Below, one piece after another: positions 16,531-24,382 of a stretch of DNA of 64,000 nt; position 1 is the first letter of the stretch; each line of letters opens with the position of its first letter. The stretch is from the NCBI GenBank assembly GCA_031546985.1, contig JAVBJN010000024.1:1-64000 (forward strand), given 5' to 3'. The DNA is from JAVBJN01 sp031546985 (GTDB lineage: Bacteria > Bacteroidota > Bacteroidia > Chitinophagales > Chitinophagaceae). The notes under the pieces were generated by a model. That model was not told where the DNA came from and made no database searches. It saw only the letters and a program-made list of their open reading frames with translations. Both the position numbers and the translations under genes were made by a program.

Positions 16531-16677
16531 TCACTCCTCTACACATCCATCAGTTTGCTTATATAAACCGAAAAACGAATCGTCCGAAAAATAAAATATC
16601 CCTATGTTACTTGTGGGGGTAAAAAGATGCTTAAAGCCCCCTGAAAGCAGAGATGCAAAGTCGGCCCAAATGGCATC
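16531..16677 (-). pseudogene. Frameshifted upstream piece of the chimera gene
   Basis: An open frame without a usable start codon that ends eight bases before the start of the 584-residue chimera. It reads as protein-like sequence, including FASLLSGGFKHLFTPTSNIG and FFGLYKQTDGCVEE. Shifting the frame by one base would join it to SDSAMHPVTDL, so the chimera probably lost part of its N-terminus by a frameshift. An in-frame stop (TAG) bounds it upstream. The remaining gap to 16865 holds a tRNA-like T-arm (16705-16719) and the promoter region of the next lipoprotein. Confidence 0.4.
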
Positions 16678-16865
16678 CTATGGGCGAGGTATTGGCGGGC
16701 TGCTGGTTCAAATCCCGTCAAGTAAAAAGGGGGTTTAAACGTGGTTTAATCCCCTTTTCCTGTAAAAATACCTACCTATAGGTATAGCCATTGAAATGTT
16801 GCTGGCGTTACTTTGCCCCCTAACTATTCAACATTTTATAACCCTTTAAAATCAAAACAAGGACT

Positions 16866-17510
16866 ATGAGAAAGAAAATTCTCTTATTCGGATTCGCAGC
16901 GGCAATGACTGCAACTTGCTTAACCAGCTGTACAAAAGAGGCAAATGAGAAAACAGCAACAGTCTCCCAAAATGGGAAACCGGTAAAAGTTGGGAAGCAA
17001 GTCAAAGAAATCCTGAAATTTTTCAACTTCAGTGTAGAAATCATATGGTCAAATGGCTGTCTGCAAACGGAAACTGTAGAATGGCTTGGCGGGTTATTGT
17101 ACACAAAAACAACAGAGTCTTGTAAGCCGGGATGTCCGAAATGCAAAGTTTCAGGTACTGGTAAAGTTGGAATAAACCTTACTACCTCACCAGAAGGCAA
17201 TCGGGGTTTGGAGGTTGCAGACTTAACCAATGTTAACGATCTGCATTCAGGCATGATTGCCTTTACCGAGGATCGCTCTACCATTATTTTTGCAGTGGAC
17301 ATTACAAAAATGCACAGCAATTGTGTGGCGGAGTTCGAACAAGACCAATTAAACCTGCCTTCGCCTTTTTTGATTAATGGGGATGTGGCTTCGGCTCTTG
17401 GCCTCACAAGTGATCAACAAATTGTGCCTGCGGGTTCTTATGAGCTGAAACGCGATGGCAATATTGTATGGTGGTCTATGCCGGTGACAAGCCTTACAGG
17501 CATAGAATAA
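16866..17510 (+). CDS. Hypothetical lipoprotein
   Basis: A 214-residue exported protein with a signal peptide and lipobox LTSC (Cys22). The mature part contains a cysteine cluster at residues 86-93 (CKPGCPKC) that could bind a metal or form disulfides. No family is recognised. A -7-like element (TTACTTTG) lies about 50 bases upstream. A hairpin terminator separates it from a second lipoprotein of similar size 62 bp downstream. Base composition and isolation suggest accessory DNA. Confidence 0.7.
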   Translation: MRKKILLFGFAAAMTATCLTSCTKEANEKTATVSQNGKPVKVGKQVKEILKFFNFSVEIIWSNGCLQTETVEWLGGLLYTKTTESCKPGCPKCKVSGTGKVGINLTTSPEGNRGLEVADLTNVNDLHSGMIAFTEDRSTIIFAVDITKMHSNCVAEFEQDQLNLPSPFLINGDVASALGLTSDQQIVPAGSYELKRDGNIVWWSMPVTSLTGIE

Positions 17511-17530
17511 CTTTGTATATTGCAAAAAAT

Positions 17531-17559
17531 AAGCAGGGATTACTCTGCTTATTTTTTTT
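17531..17559 (+). terminator. Hairpin terminator between two lipoprotein genes
   Basis: AAGCAG (17531-17536) and CTGCTT (17545-17550) form a short stem followed by ATTTTTTTT. Confidence 0.65.
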
Positions 17560-17572
17560 AACTCAACCATGT

Positions 17573-18112
17573 ATGAAAAAGCTATTATTTGTAATACTTC
17601 TAGTTACCGCTTACAGTTGTACAAAAAAAGAAAAAGCAGTACTCCCGAAATATGAATACATAGACAAGGCTGTCAAATATTTAGGTATTAATAAAACCGG
17701 GATTGTAGTAACCAGAGACACCAATGTTTTAGCACATCCGTTGCCAAATACTGTGTGTTTCAATAGTGAAGGGGTTATGGTGCCCTCTGAAAGCTGTTAC
17801 AACTCAACAGACGGATTTGTAAAGTCCCTAACCAAAGCGAACACGCCGGCCTTTATCGGCGCACCTTCCCTAAAAGAATATCTCGCGGCCGAGCGGTTTA
17901 AAAAGCTGGATGGAACGGTTTTGACCTTAGAAGATCTGCCCAAATCTGAATTTTTCTATTTCTATGAGTGGTCGGCTGTCCTGGCTTTTGATGCTACAAG
18001 CCTGCAAAACATGGAAAATTATATTGTTCAAAATGGCGGGGAGAAAAAAATTTACTTCATCAAAGTCAATGCATACGATGCCAAAGAACTTTTTTTCGGA
18101 CAAAAGCAATAA
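17573..18112 (+). CDS. Hypothetical lipoprotein
   Basis: A 179-residue protein starting at MKKLLFVILLVTAYSC, a signal peptide with lipobox ending at Cys16. The mature region has no motif I can name; aromatic and charged residues dominate its last third (ANFFYFYEW-like region, then KKIYFIKVNAYDAKELFFGQ). The frame is open further upstream but only through the preceding terminator, so the ATG at 17573 is used. It may form a pair with the lipoprotein at 16866. It ends four bases before the broken Dam gene on the other strand. Confidence 0.7.
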   Translation: MKKLLFVILLVTAYSCTKKEKAVLPKYEYIDKAVKYLGINKTGIVVTRDTNVLAHPLPNTVCFNSEGVMVPSESCYNSTDGFVKSLTKANTPAFIGAPSLKEYLAAERFKKLDGTVLTLEDLPKSEFFYFYEWSAVLAFDATSLQNMENYIVQNGGEKKIYFIKVNAYDAKELFFGQKQ

Positions 18113-18116
18113 ATAC

Positions 18117-18492
18117 CTATATTTTATAATTCGCCGTCAGTACCTCTACTTTCCGTTTCATATAGCCCCCTTTGGCGTTTACGCTTACCCCTGTTTCCAA
18201 ACTCCACATATGCCATCCATTGGCTTTGGCATATGTGCGCAGCTGGGATAACTGGAGAGTAAAAATTTGCCCTTAATCCCCGCCAGCGTATGCAGCAATC
18301 GTTCAAAATCCTCAACTGTATATCCATCATAATGCCCGCAATCGCTATTGAAGTACGGAGGATCACAGTAAAAAAATGACTGATCGGTATCCCTGCTTTT
18401 GATTACATAAAGCGCATCGGTACACTCCAGTATTTTAAGACCCGTGGCGCAGGTAGCCAGGAGGCGCTTGTAAAGCTGCTCTATCGTTTTAA
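18117..18492 (-). pseudogene. Phage-type DNA adenine methylase (D12 class), truncated and deleted
   Basis: Remnant of a Dam-like N6-adenine methyltransferase. One frame gives IEQLYKRLLATC, then RDTDQSFFYCDPPYFNSDCG with catalytic motif IV (DPPY), then FERLLHTLAGIKGKFLLSSYPS. Right after that the frame changes and the normal enzyme C-terminus appears: LRTYAKANGWHMWSLETG ... GGYMKRKVEVLTANYKI. About 20 residues that usually lie between these blocks are missing. The N-terminal half with the SAM motif is also absent, cut at about 18490, where a plus-strand gene fragment begins. Methylases of this type are typical of prophages and integrative elements. Confidence 0.85.
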
Positions 18493-18838
18493 AACCAATC
18501 TTACACCGGGTCTTAAAGCCAACATTACTGCCAAAGGCACCTCGGCCGATATGCTCGACAATATTATAACCCTTGCCGATCACTTTAAACAGGCCGATGT
18601 AATACAGGAAGCACAAAAAGGAGATCGCAAAACACTTACCGCCGATGCCTTGCAGGAGTTTAACGATATATACGATACCATTATAAGCATATGTAGAATA
18701 GCAGCTAAGTTTTATGCAGATAAGCCGCACATAAAAGATCAGTTTGTGTACACCAAAGTGGTTAAAAACCAAGGGCAGATGCAAGCCGTGCAAGAGAGCG
18801 CTATGCCTGTAAATGCACAGGCCGCACCTTTACAATAG
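18491..18838 (+). pseudogene. C-terminal fragment of an unknown mobile-element gene
   Basis: An open frame whose coding character begins at the Dam break point. It reads KTNLTPGLKANITAKGTSAD, then a helical part (MLDNIITLADHFKQADVIQE, FNDIYDTIISICRIAAKFYA) and ends VNAQAAPLQ. Its first in-frame ATG (18551) lies inside the conserved-looking part, so the N-terminus seems to have been lost in the same rearrangement. No family recognised; the setting suggests a phage or integrative-element protein. Translation from 18551 as a 95-residue protein is possible but doubtful. Confidence 0.5.
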
Positions 18839-18840
18839 AT

Positions 18841-18966
18841 TTTGCATCAGTTCTACAATCATTTACACCCGGTCTAAAGAAGATTACAGTTGGTATAAAT
18901 TGATTTACACCCGGTAGAAATTGGTTTACACCCAGGGGTCTAAATGCATTTGCACCTGTACTATCT
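18841..18966 (+). repeat. Array of 21-bp repeats (consensus TTTACACCCGGTCTAAA)
   Basis: Units begin at 18841, 18862, 18883, 18904, 18925 and 18949, a 21-bp period with one 3-bp insertion. The units at 18862, 18904 and 18925 are nearly identical; the others are degenerate. In one frame the array reads as seven-residue units such as FTPGLKK and FTPGRNW interrupted by TGA, so it may be a decayed repeat-protein end rather than a DNA-binding iteron set. The same TPGLK word occurs near the start of the fragment at 18491. Confidence 0.55.
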
Positions 18967-19005
18967 AAAAGTCAAAAAATGGGAAAAACATAGTGTGCCG
19001 ACATT

Positions 19006-19034
19006 AAAAAGGCACCTCTACGGAGGTGCTTTTT
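19006..19034. terminator. Strong hairpin terminator
   Basis: GCACCTC and GAGGTGC form a 7-bp stem flanked by A5 and T5, usable from either side. It separates the island debris from cdaA. The rest of 19035-19171 holds nothing recognisable. Confidence 0.75.
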
Positions 19035-19171
19035 CTGTAAGCTCTGGCGGGGTTTTGTATAACATCGTGTTCGCGCCGCCGTGCGGTTGCGAGCAATAAT
19101 TCCAGGATTCTTTTCTTTAGAGCTACACACCCCTTATTGGCAGGGCAAGCTCTGGTAGGTATGATGCCAGG

Positions 19172-19981
19172 TCAATTCCCCTCCACCATCACATCATACA
19201 ATACTTTCTTCAGTTCCTCAGGTGTCATATCCTGGGTAAGTTTACCATCTTGTGCAAAGCAGATATGGCCTTTCTCTTCCGATACCAGGATGGCTACCGC
19301 ATCGCTTTTTTCGGTAACGCCCACCGCAGCCCGGTGGCGCATACCTACGCGAATGGGCAGGTCGGGATTTTCGCTCAGGGGCAGCATGGCATTAGCGGCT
19401 ATCAGCTTATAGTTGGCTATAATTACCGCGCCATCGTGCAGGGGACTTTCTTTTTTAAAAATGCTTTCGAGCAGGCGGGCACTTACAAAACCATCGATAA
19501 GCACACCGCTGTTGCTATCGTACTTCAGTTTATAGGTTTTGGCCAGCACAATGAGTGCGCCGGTCTTTTGTTTCATCATATTGGTAACGGCCAGGGTAAT
19601 GGCGTAGATGAGCTCTTCGTCCTGCTTAAAATTGCTGAATTTATCGAGGCCCATAAACCGGCCCCAGGCACCATTGCGGCGTATGGTTGTTTTCTTGCCC
19701 AATACCAGCAAAAAACGGCGTATCTCTGGCTGAAACACAATGATCAGCGCCACAATACCCACGCTGATCAGGCGGTTGAGCATCTCCGACAGGATAGGCA
19801 TGTGCAGCAACCGTACCGCTATCCAGCTAAGGTATACCACAATAATGCCTACAAAAATATTAAAAGCCAGGCTGCCTTTTAAAGCCCGGTACAATTGTAC
19901 AATGATAAAGATGACCAGTGCCAGGTCTAGTACATTCATGACAGGAATATCCTGCCCGAACAAATGAAAACTCCACTCCAT
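19172..19981 (-). CDS. cdaA: Diadenylate cyclase CdaA
   Basis: A 269-residue membrane-bound enzyme that condenses two ATP into the second messenger c-di-AMP. Three hydrophobic segments occupy about residues 14-85; the DAC domain follows, with motif DGA at 183-185 (LHDGAVII) and the ATP-contacting RHRAA at 215-219 (GMRHRAAVGVTE), both intact. It starts at the ATG at 19981; a TTG four codons upstream is less likely. It lies 38 bp downstream of folP on the same strand and may be co-transcribed. A DisA-fold sensor protein is encoded at 60.3 kb. Confidence 0.96.
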   Translation of the reverse strand: MEWSFHLFGQDIPVMNVLDLALVIFIIVQLYRALKGSLAFNIFVGIIVVYLSWIAVRLLHMPILSEMLNRLISVGIVALIIVFQPEIRRFLLVLGKKTTIRRNGAWGRFMGLDKFSNFKQDEELIYAITLAVTNMMKQKTGALIVLAKTYKLKYDSNSGVLIDGFVSARLLESIFKKESPLHDGAVIIANYKLIAANAMLPLSENPDLPIRVGMRHRAAVGVTEKSDAVAILVSEEKGHICFAQDGKLTQDMTPEELKKVLYDVMVEGN

Positions 19982-20019
19982 AGGTAAATCCAACTGCGTT
20001 CATTCAGTGTGTTACAAAA

Positions 20020-20877
20020 CTAACGGTTTTGCAGCACTTCTGTCAGGCGGATTGCCTGCATGGCTTCTTTTACATCGTGCACCCGCAGTATAGCAGCGCC
20101 CCTTTGCAGCGCTATGGTGTTGAGTACGGTAGTACCATTTAGCGCATCATCGGGCATAATATTAAGCGGCCGGCATATCATCGATTTACGCGATAGGCCC
20201 GCCAGTATTGGCCTGCCCAGTATCGCAAACTGGTTCATTTCATGCAGCAGGGTATAATTGTGCGCTACTGTTTTACCAAAGCCAAAACCAGGGTCGAGTA
20301 TAATATCTTTTATACCCGCATCGCGAAACATAGCCAGCTTTTGTGCAAAATAATCGAGAATATCAAGGGTTACATGGTGGTAAACGGGCGACTGCTGCAT
20401 GGTTTGCGGTGTGCCCTGCATGTGCATGCCTATGTAGGGCACACCCAATTGGGCCACGGTAGTCATCATAGCCGCATCCATATCGCCAAAGCTGATGTCG
20501 TTAACGATATGCGCACCTGCCTGCACTGCTGCACGGGCCACCTGCGCCCGGTAAGTATCTACCGAAACCAGCACATAGGGGTAAGCCTTGCAGAGCGCTT
20601 CAATCACGGGTGCCACCCGGTCGGTCTCTTCCTGCACCGATACTGCTGGCGCACCAGGGCGGGTGCTCATACCGCCTACATCGAGTATGGCCGCGCCATC
20701 GGCCACCATTTGCCCGGCATGGGCCAGTATTTCGGTGGCGCTGCTCTGCCTGCCTTTGGTGTAAAAAGAGTCGGGCGTAACGTTGAGAATGCCCATCACA
20801 ACAGGGCTGGAAAGGTTTACCAGCTTGCCTTTGCTCTGTATGAGGGTTTGTGTATTGAAAAGTGTATTTTTAGACAT
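20020..20877 (-). CDS. folP: Dihydropteroate synthase
   Basis: A 285-residue enzyme that joins p-aminobenzoate to the pterin pyrophosphate in folate synthesis; it is the sulfonamide target. Both family signatures are visible: MGILNVTPDSFYTKG near residue 28 and GAAILDVGGMSTRPGA near residue 61 (usually DxGGxSTRPG). The later motifs DPGFGFGKT and GLSRKSMI are also present. The start ATG at 20877 follows a perfect -7 box by about 22 bases. folP next to cdaA, DUF1599 and a BT_3928-like gene is an arrangement I associate with Bacteroidota genomes. Confidence 0.96.
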   Translation of the reverse strand: MSKNTLFNTQTLIQSKGKLVNLSSPVVMGILNVTPDSFYTKGRQSSATEILAHAGQMVADGAAILDVGGMSTRPGAPAVSVQEETDRVAPVIEALCKAYPYVLVSVDTYRAQVARAAVQAGAHIVNDISFGDMDAAMMTTVAQLGVPYIGMHMQGTPQTMQQSPVYHHVTLDILDYFAQKLAMFRDAGIKDIILDPGFGFGKTVAHNYTLLHEMNQFAILGRPILAGLSRKSMICRPLNIMPDDALNGTTVLNTIALQRGAAILRVHDVKEAMQAIRLTEVLQNR

Positions 20878-20898
20878 TTTTTGCGGCTATAAGCACTA

Positions 20899-20906
20899 CA
20901 AAAGTA
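20899..20906 (-). promoter_or_regulatory. -7 box for folP
   Basis: TACTTTTG on the minus strand, a perfect match. It directly abuts the ATG of the divergent DUF1599 gene. Confidence 0.7.
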
Positions 20907-21458
20907 ATGGCAATGACGAAAACAGAGCAACAATATAAAGCGGTAACTGACCGGTGCAGGGAAATTTTTCTGAAAAAGGCACAAGATTATGGTACTTCCT
21001 GGCGTGTGCTAAGGGCCATTAGCATTGCCGATCAGATCTACATCAAAGCCCAGCGCATACGCACCATCCAGGAAAATAAATCGCAGCGCATTGCCGATCC
21101 GGTGGCGGGCGAGTTTATGGGTATCGTCAATTACGGCATCATTGCCTTAATACAAGATGCGTTGCCTGCCGATGCTCCGATAGATCTGCCATACAGCGAA
21201 GTAGAAAAATACTACGACCAATACCTGAACGCTACCATGCGCCTGATGCAGGATAAAAACACCGACTACGGCGAAGCATGGCGCAGCATGAGCCAGGAGT
21301 CTTTTGTAGACCTGATACTGGTAAAACTCCTGCGCATTAAACAAATCATTGCCAACGACGGGCAAACGATTATCAGCGAAGGGGCCGACGCCAATTTTAC
21401 CGACATCATCAATTACGCCGTGTTTGCACTCATCCGTCAGGAAGAAGCTGCGGGTTAG
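20907..21458 (+). CDS. DUF1599 protein (Nmad1-like)
   Basis: A 183-residue soluble protein made of two similar halves: KKAQDYGTSWRVLR at about 23-36 and DKNTDYGEAWRSMS at about 115-128, each followed by a helix ending in a KxxRI(K/R)xI pattern. This duplicated layout identifies DUF1599, which has been proposed to act on modified nucleotides, although no reaction is proven. The start is either ATG 20907 or 20913; the first abuts the folP -7 box. It is divergent from folP and lies upstream of the BT_3928-like gene. Confidence 0.88.
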   Translation: MAMTKTEQQYKAVTDRCREIFLKKAQDYGTSWRVLRAISIADQIYIKAQRIRTIQENKSQRIADPVAGEFMGIVNYGIIALIQDALPADAPIDLPYSEVEKYYDQYLNATMRLMQDKNTDYGEAWRSMSQESFVDLILVKLLRIKQIIANDGQTIISEGADANFTDIINYAVFALIRQEEAAG

Positions 21459-21563
21459 GCCAATGTGCTACCTGTTATCCGGTCGTTAAATGCTTAAACG
21501 CATAGGGTAGTTTCATTTGACTTTTATTAATTTAACAGACATTAACTTTTAAACGATATTAAG

Positions 21564-22700
21564 ATGAAAGCAGTTTTATGGATCGTTCGGATTATAGTAG
21601 GGGTGTTGTTTATTTTTTCGGGTCTTATTAAGGCAAATGATCCGCTGGGTCTGAGCTATAAGATGGTCGAGTTTTTTGAAGTGCTGCACCTCAGTTTCCT
21701 GGTGCCATATGCGCTGGCTTTTTCTGTGCTGATGATCGCTTTTGAGATCATTGCGGGTATTGCGGTGCTGCTGGGTTACGCCTACCGTCTGTTTTCGTTC
21801 CTGCTGCTTATACTTATCATCTTCTTTACGTTCCTCACCGGCTTTGCCCTGTTTAGCGGCAAGATCAAAGAGTGCGGTTGCTTTGGCGATTGTATTAAGA
21901 TCACCTCAGACCAGTCGTTTTACAAAGACTTGATTCTGCTGGTGCTTATTGTGATTTTGTTTATCTACCGCAAGCACATCAAGCCGCTGTTTCCAAATAC
22001 TTTGGGCACCGTGCTCATGCTGGCGGGCACTATTTTCTCTTTCTACATCCAGTATCATGTGCTCAACCACCTGCCGGTGGTAGATTGCCTGGCGTTTAAA
22101 GTGGGCAACAATATTCCGGCCAATATGAAAGTGCCCGAAGGCGCTATTCCCGATAAATACGAAACTGTATTTATCTACGAAAAAGACGGCAAGCAACAGG
22201 AGTTCTCCATGACCAATTACCCCTGGGAAGACAGCACCTGGAAGTTTGTAGACCGTAAAGACAAGCTGGTGCAAAAGGGCAATGCCGAGCCTGCGATTAA
22301 AGATTTCTCGCTCACTGATGCTTCGGGTACCGATCTTACCGAGCAAATACTGGCCGAGCCCGGTTATGTATTTCTTGTAATTATGAAAGACCCTACCAAA
22401 GCCAATACCTCTAACATGGATAAGCTGAAGAAACTGTATGAAAAAACAGTGATGCTCAATATTCCGTTCTACATGGTATCTGGTGGTAGCCCGGAGAACA
22501 ACGATAAATTTAAAGCGGCCAACAACCTGGGCGATATGCCTTTCCTGGTTATGGACGGTACGGTAGCTAAAACGGCTATGCGCGCCAATCCGGGGCTCAT
22601 GCTTATTAAAGCGGGCACCATTGTAGGCAAATGGCACAACAACGATTTCCCTTCGGATGTAGCCGTAAACAGCGATAATCAAATTCAGATCAAACATTGA
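21564..22700 (+). CDS. BT_3928-like DoxX-family membrane protein
   Basis: A 378-residue protein. The first ~160 residues hold four or five TM segments in a DoxX/MauE-like arrangement, including FSGLIKANDPLGLSYKMVEF and the cysteine pair KECGCFGDC (at about 113-121). A further TM segment (LGTVLMLAGTIFSFYIQYHV) precedes a C-terminal domain with a thioredoxin-like topology but no CxxC. The family is common in Bacteroidota and of unknown function; a role in envelope redox chemistry is inferred from the MauE likeness. It overlaps the next gene by four bases. Confidence 0.85.
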   Translation: MKAVLWIVRIIVGVLFIFSGLIKANDPLGLSYKMVEFFEVLHLSFLVPYALAFSVLMIAFEIIAGIAVLLGYAYRLFSFLLLILIIFFTFLTGFALFSGKIKECGCFGDCIKITSDQSFYKDLILLVLIVILFIYRKHIKPLFPNTLGTVLMLAGTIFSFYIQYHVLNHLPVVDCLAFKVGNNIPANMKVPEGAIPDKYETVFIYEKDGKQQEFSMTNYPWEDSTWKFVDRKDKLVQKGNAEPAIKDFSLTDASGTDLTEQILAEPGYVFLVIMKDPTKANTSNMDKLKKLYEKTVMLNIPFYMVSGGSPENNDKFKAANNLGDMPFLVMDGTVAKTAMRANPGLMLIKAGTIVGKWHNNDFPSDVAVNSDNQIQIKH

Positions 22701-23749
22701 TCCGATACCTGCTCAATAAAATTGGTTATGCCATATTAGTACTATGGGGCGTGGTCTCCATAGTATTTTTATTGTTCAATGTATTGCCCAGCGATCCGGC
22801 CCGGCTTACGCTGGGGCAGCGGTCCGATCTTTCTTCGCTCGAAAACGTGCGTAAGGAGCTTAACCTCGATAAACCGCTGTGGCAGCAATATGTGTTGTAC
22901 CTCAACGATCTTTCGCCCATTGGCATTCATAAAAAAGATGCCCTTGAAAAGTACAAAGGCGTAACGATTGTTTCGGGTCAGGAGCGTGAGCTCATGCTCA
23001 AGCAACCTTTTCTGCGCCGCTCTTACCAAAGCAAAAAGCCCGTTTGGGATGTGCTGATGGAGGCCCTGCCGGGTACCATCATCCTGGCGCTGGCGGCTAT
23101 TGTCATTGCTTGTGTTTTAGGTATTGTGCTGGGTGTGGTAGCGGCGGTAAAACAAAATACCTGGCTCGATACCACAGCCATTATGGCTAGCGTGGCGGGT
23201 ATTTCCATGCCTTCGTTTTTTGCGGGTGTGGTTATTGCCTATGTCTTCGGTTTTGTACTGAGCGATGTAACCGGATTGCAAATGACGGGTTCGTTGTTTG
23301 ATATAGACCCGGTGTATGGCAAGCAATTGCAGCTGCGCAATCTTATTTTACCTGCTGTTACACTGGGTATTCGCCCGCTGGCGATCATTACCCAGATTAC
23401 CCGCACCACTATGCTCGATGTGCTGCAGCAGGATTTTATACGCACGGCTTACGCCAAAGGATTAAGCCGCTCCCGCATTCTGTTCAAGCACGGGCTGCGC
23501 AATGCTTTAAACCCGATCATCACCACCGTATCGGGCTGGTTTGCCGAGTTGCTGGCGGGTTCCTTTTTCATCGAAACCATTTTTGGTTGGAAAGGGTTGG
23601 GTAAAGTAACCGTAGATGCGCTGGACCGTTTCGATTTTCCGGTGGTAATGGGGGCTATTCTGTTTACAGGCTTCTTGTTTATTCTTACCAATATGCTGGT
23701 AGATGTGTTGTATGCAATTGTAGACCCGAGGATTAGATTGGAGGCGTAA
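22697..23749 (+). CDS. ABC transporter permease, DppB/OppB family
   Basis: A 350-residue inner-membrane permease of the peptide/nickel uptake type. The DppB N-terminus is clear (LLNKIGYAILVLWGVVSIVF then LPSDPARLTLGQR), and the EAA-type loop for the ATPase appears as YAKGLSRSRILFKHGLRNAL. Compared with standard DppB there is an insertion after residue 75 (KKDALEKYKGVTIVSGQERE...). The only in-frame start that preserves TM1 is TTG at 22697, overlapping the previous stop as TTGA. The usual partner genes (second permease, ATPases, binding protein) are not adjacent. Confidence 0.85.
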   Translation: MIRYLLNKIGYAILVLWGVVSIVFLLFNVLPSDPARLTLGQRSDLSSLENVRKELNLDKPLWQQYVLYLNDLSPIGIHKKDALEKYKGVTIVSGQERELMLKQPFLRRSYQSKKPVWDVLMEALPGTIILALAAIVIACVLGIVLGVVAAVKQNTWLDTTAIMASVAGISMPSFFAGVVIAYVFGFVLSDVTGLQMTGSLFDIDPVYGKQLQLRNLILPAVTLGIRPLAIITQITRTTMLDVLQQDFIRTAYAKGLSRSRILFKHGLRNALNPIITTVSGWFAELLAGSFFIETIFGWKGLGKVTVDALDRFDFPVVMGAILFTGFLFILTNMLVDVLYAIVDPRIRLEA

Positions 23750-23918
23750 AAATAGACAGTCCAGGTCTCAGGTAGTATCCGCGCGAGGCGTTTTCCCGCA
23801 GATGACGCAGATTGAGCTGCCGCAGATTTGCGCAGATTCTGATATGTCGGCCCTTATTCACTATTCACCCGATCGGTGCCTGAGTCTGTCGAAGTTGTCG
23901 AAGGCCACCTCTCTCACA

Positions 23919-23950
23919 CAAAAAAGCCCATCTGCATACACAGACGGGCT
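23919..23950 (-). terminator. Hairpin terminator after the DUF423 gene
   Basis: AGCCCATCTG (23925-23934) and CAGACGGGCT (23941-23950) pair with one G:U-type mismatch; on the minus strand a T run follows. The rest of the 225-bp gap contains repeated CGCAGAT words and a CTGAGTCTGTCGAAG unit of the dispersed repeat family. Confidence 0.75.
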
Positions 23951-23974
23951 TCTAATATCGTTGACTTTATAAAC

Positions 23975-24382
23975 TTATGAATGCTTTCTTGCGGCCTGGC
24001 CCTGCTGGATACCGAAAAACAGCAGAATCCACCCGGCAATAAAGAACAAACCACCCAAGGGGGTAATGGCTCCGAGTCCGCCCAAACCTATAGAAGACGT
24101 AGCTTTCAGATAGGTAAGCAGGTAAATGGAACCGGAGAAAAACACAATGCCAATACTGAAACAGGTAGCAGCCCATTTGAGCAGCTTGCTTGGAAACACA
24201 CTGTAGATAACACCAGCAAACAACAACGCAAAAGCGTGGTAGAACTGGTACCGTACACCGGTTTCAAAACTCAGCAACTGATCGGGTGTAAAGATCTGTT
24301 TGAGCGCATGTGCCCCGAAAGCGCCCAGAATTACCGCCAGTACAGCAAATATGCTGGCAGCGGTTAAAGCGGGTTTATACAT
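23975..24382 (-). CDS. DUF423 family membrane protein
   Basis: A 135-residue protein with four TM segments. The family hallmark ILGAFGAHALKQ is at residues 18-29, followed by QLLSFETGVRYQFYHAFALL, and GLGGLGAITPLGGLFFIAGW closes the protein. DUF423 (YgdD-like) proteins are small inner-membrane proteins of unknown function. Its start overlaps the end of aroK by eight bases, so the two share a transcript. Confidence 0.92.
   Translation of the reverse strand: MYKPALTAASIFAVLAVILGAFGAHALKQIFTPDQLLSFETGVRYQFYHAFALLFAGVIYSVFPSKLLKWAATCFSIGIVFFSGSIYLLTYLKATSSIGLGGLGAITPLGGLFFIAGWILLFFGIQQGQAARKHS

Noticed and set aside
16705..16719. tRNA-like T-arm GGTTCAAATCCCGTC near the chimera gene
   Set aside because: No matching D-arm, anticodon arm or acceptor stem could be built around it; it may be an old attachment-site fragment or chance.
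18185..18793. A 202-residue minus-strand frame
   Set aside because: Only its C-terminal half is Dam-like; the rest is antisense to the plus-strand fragment. It is treated as a pseudogene remnant instead.
23820..23850. Repeated CGCAGAT words resembling a short CRISPR-like pattern
   Set aside because: Spacing is irregular and short; no spacers and no cas genes anywhere in the window.
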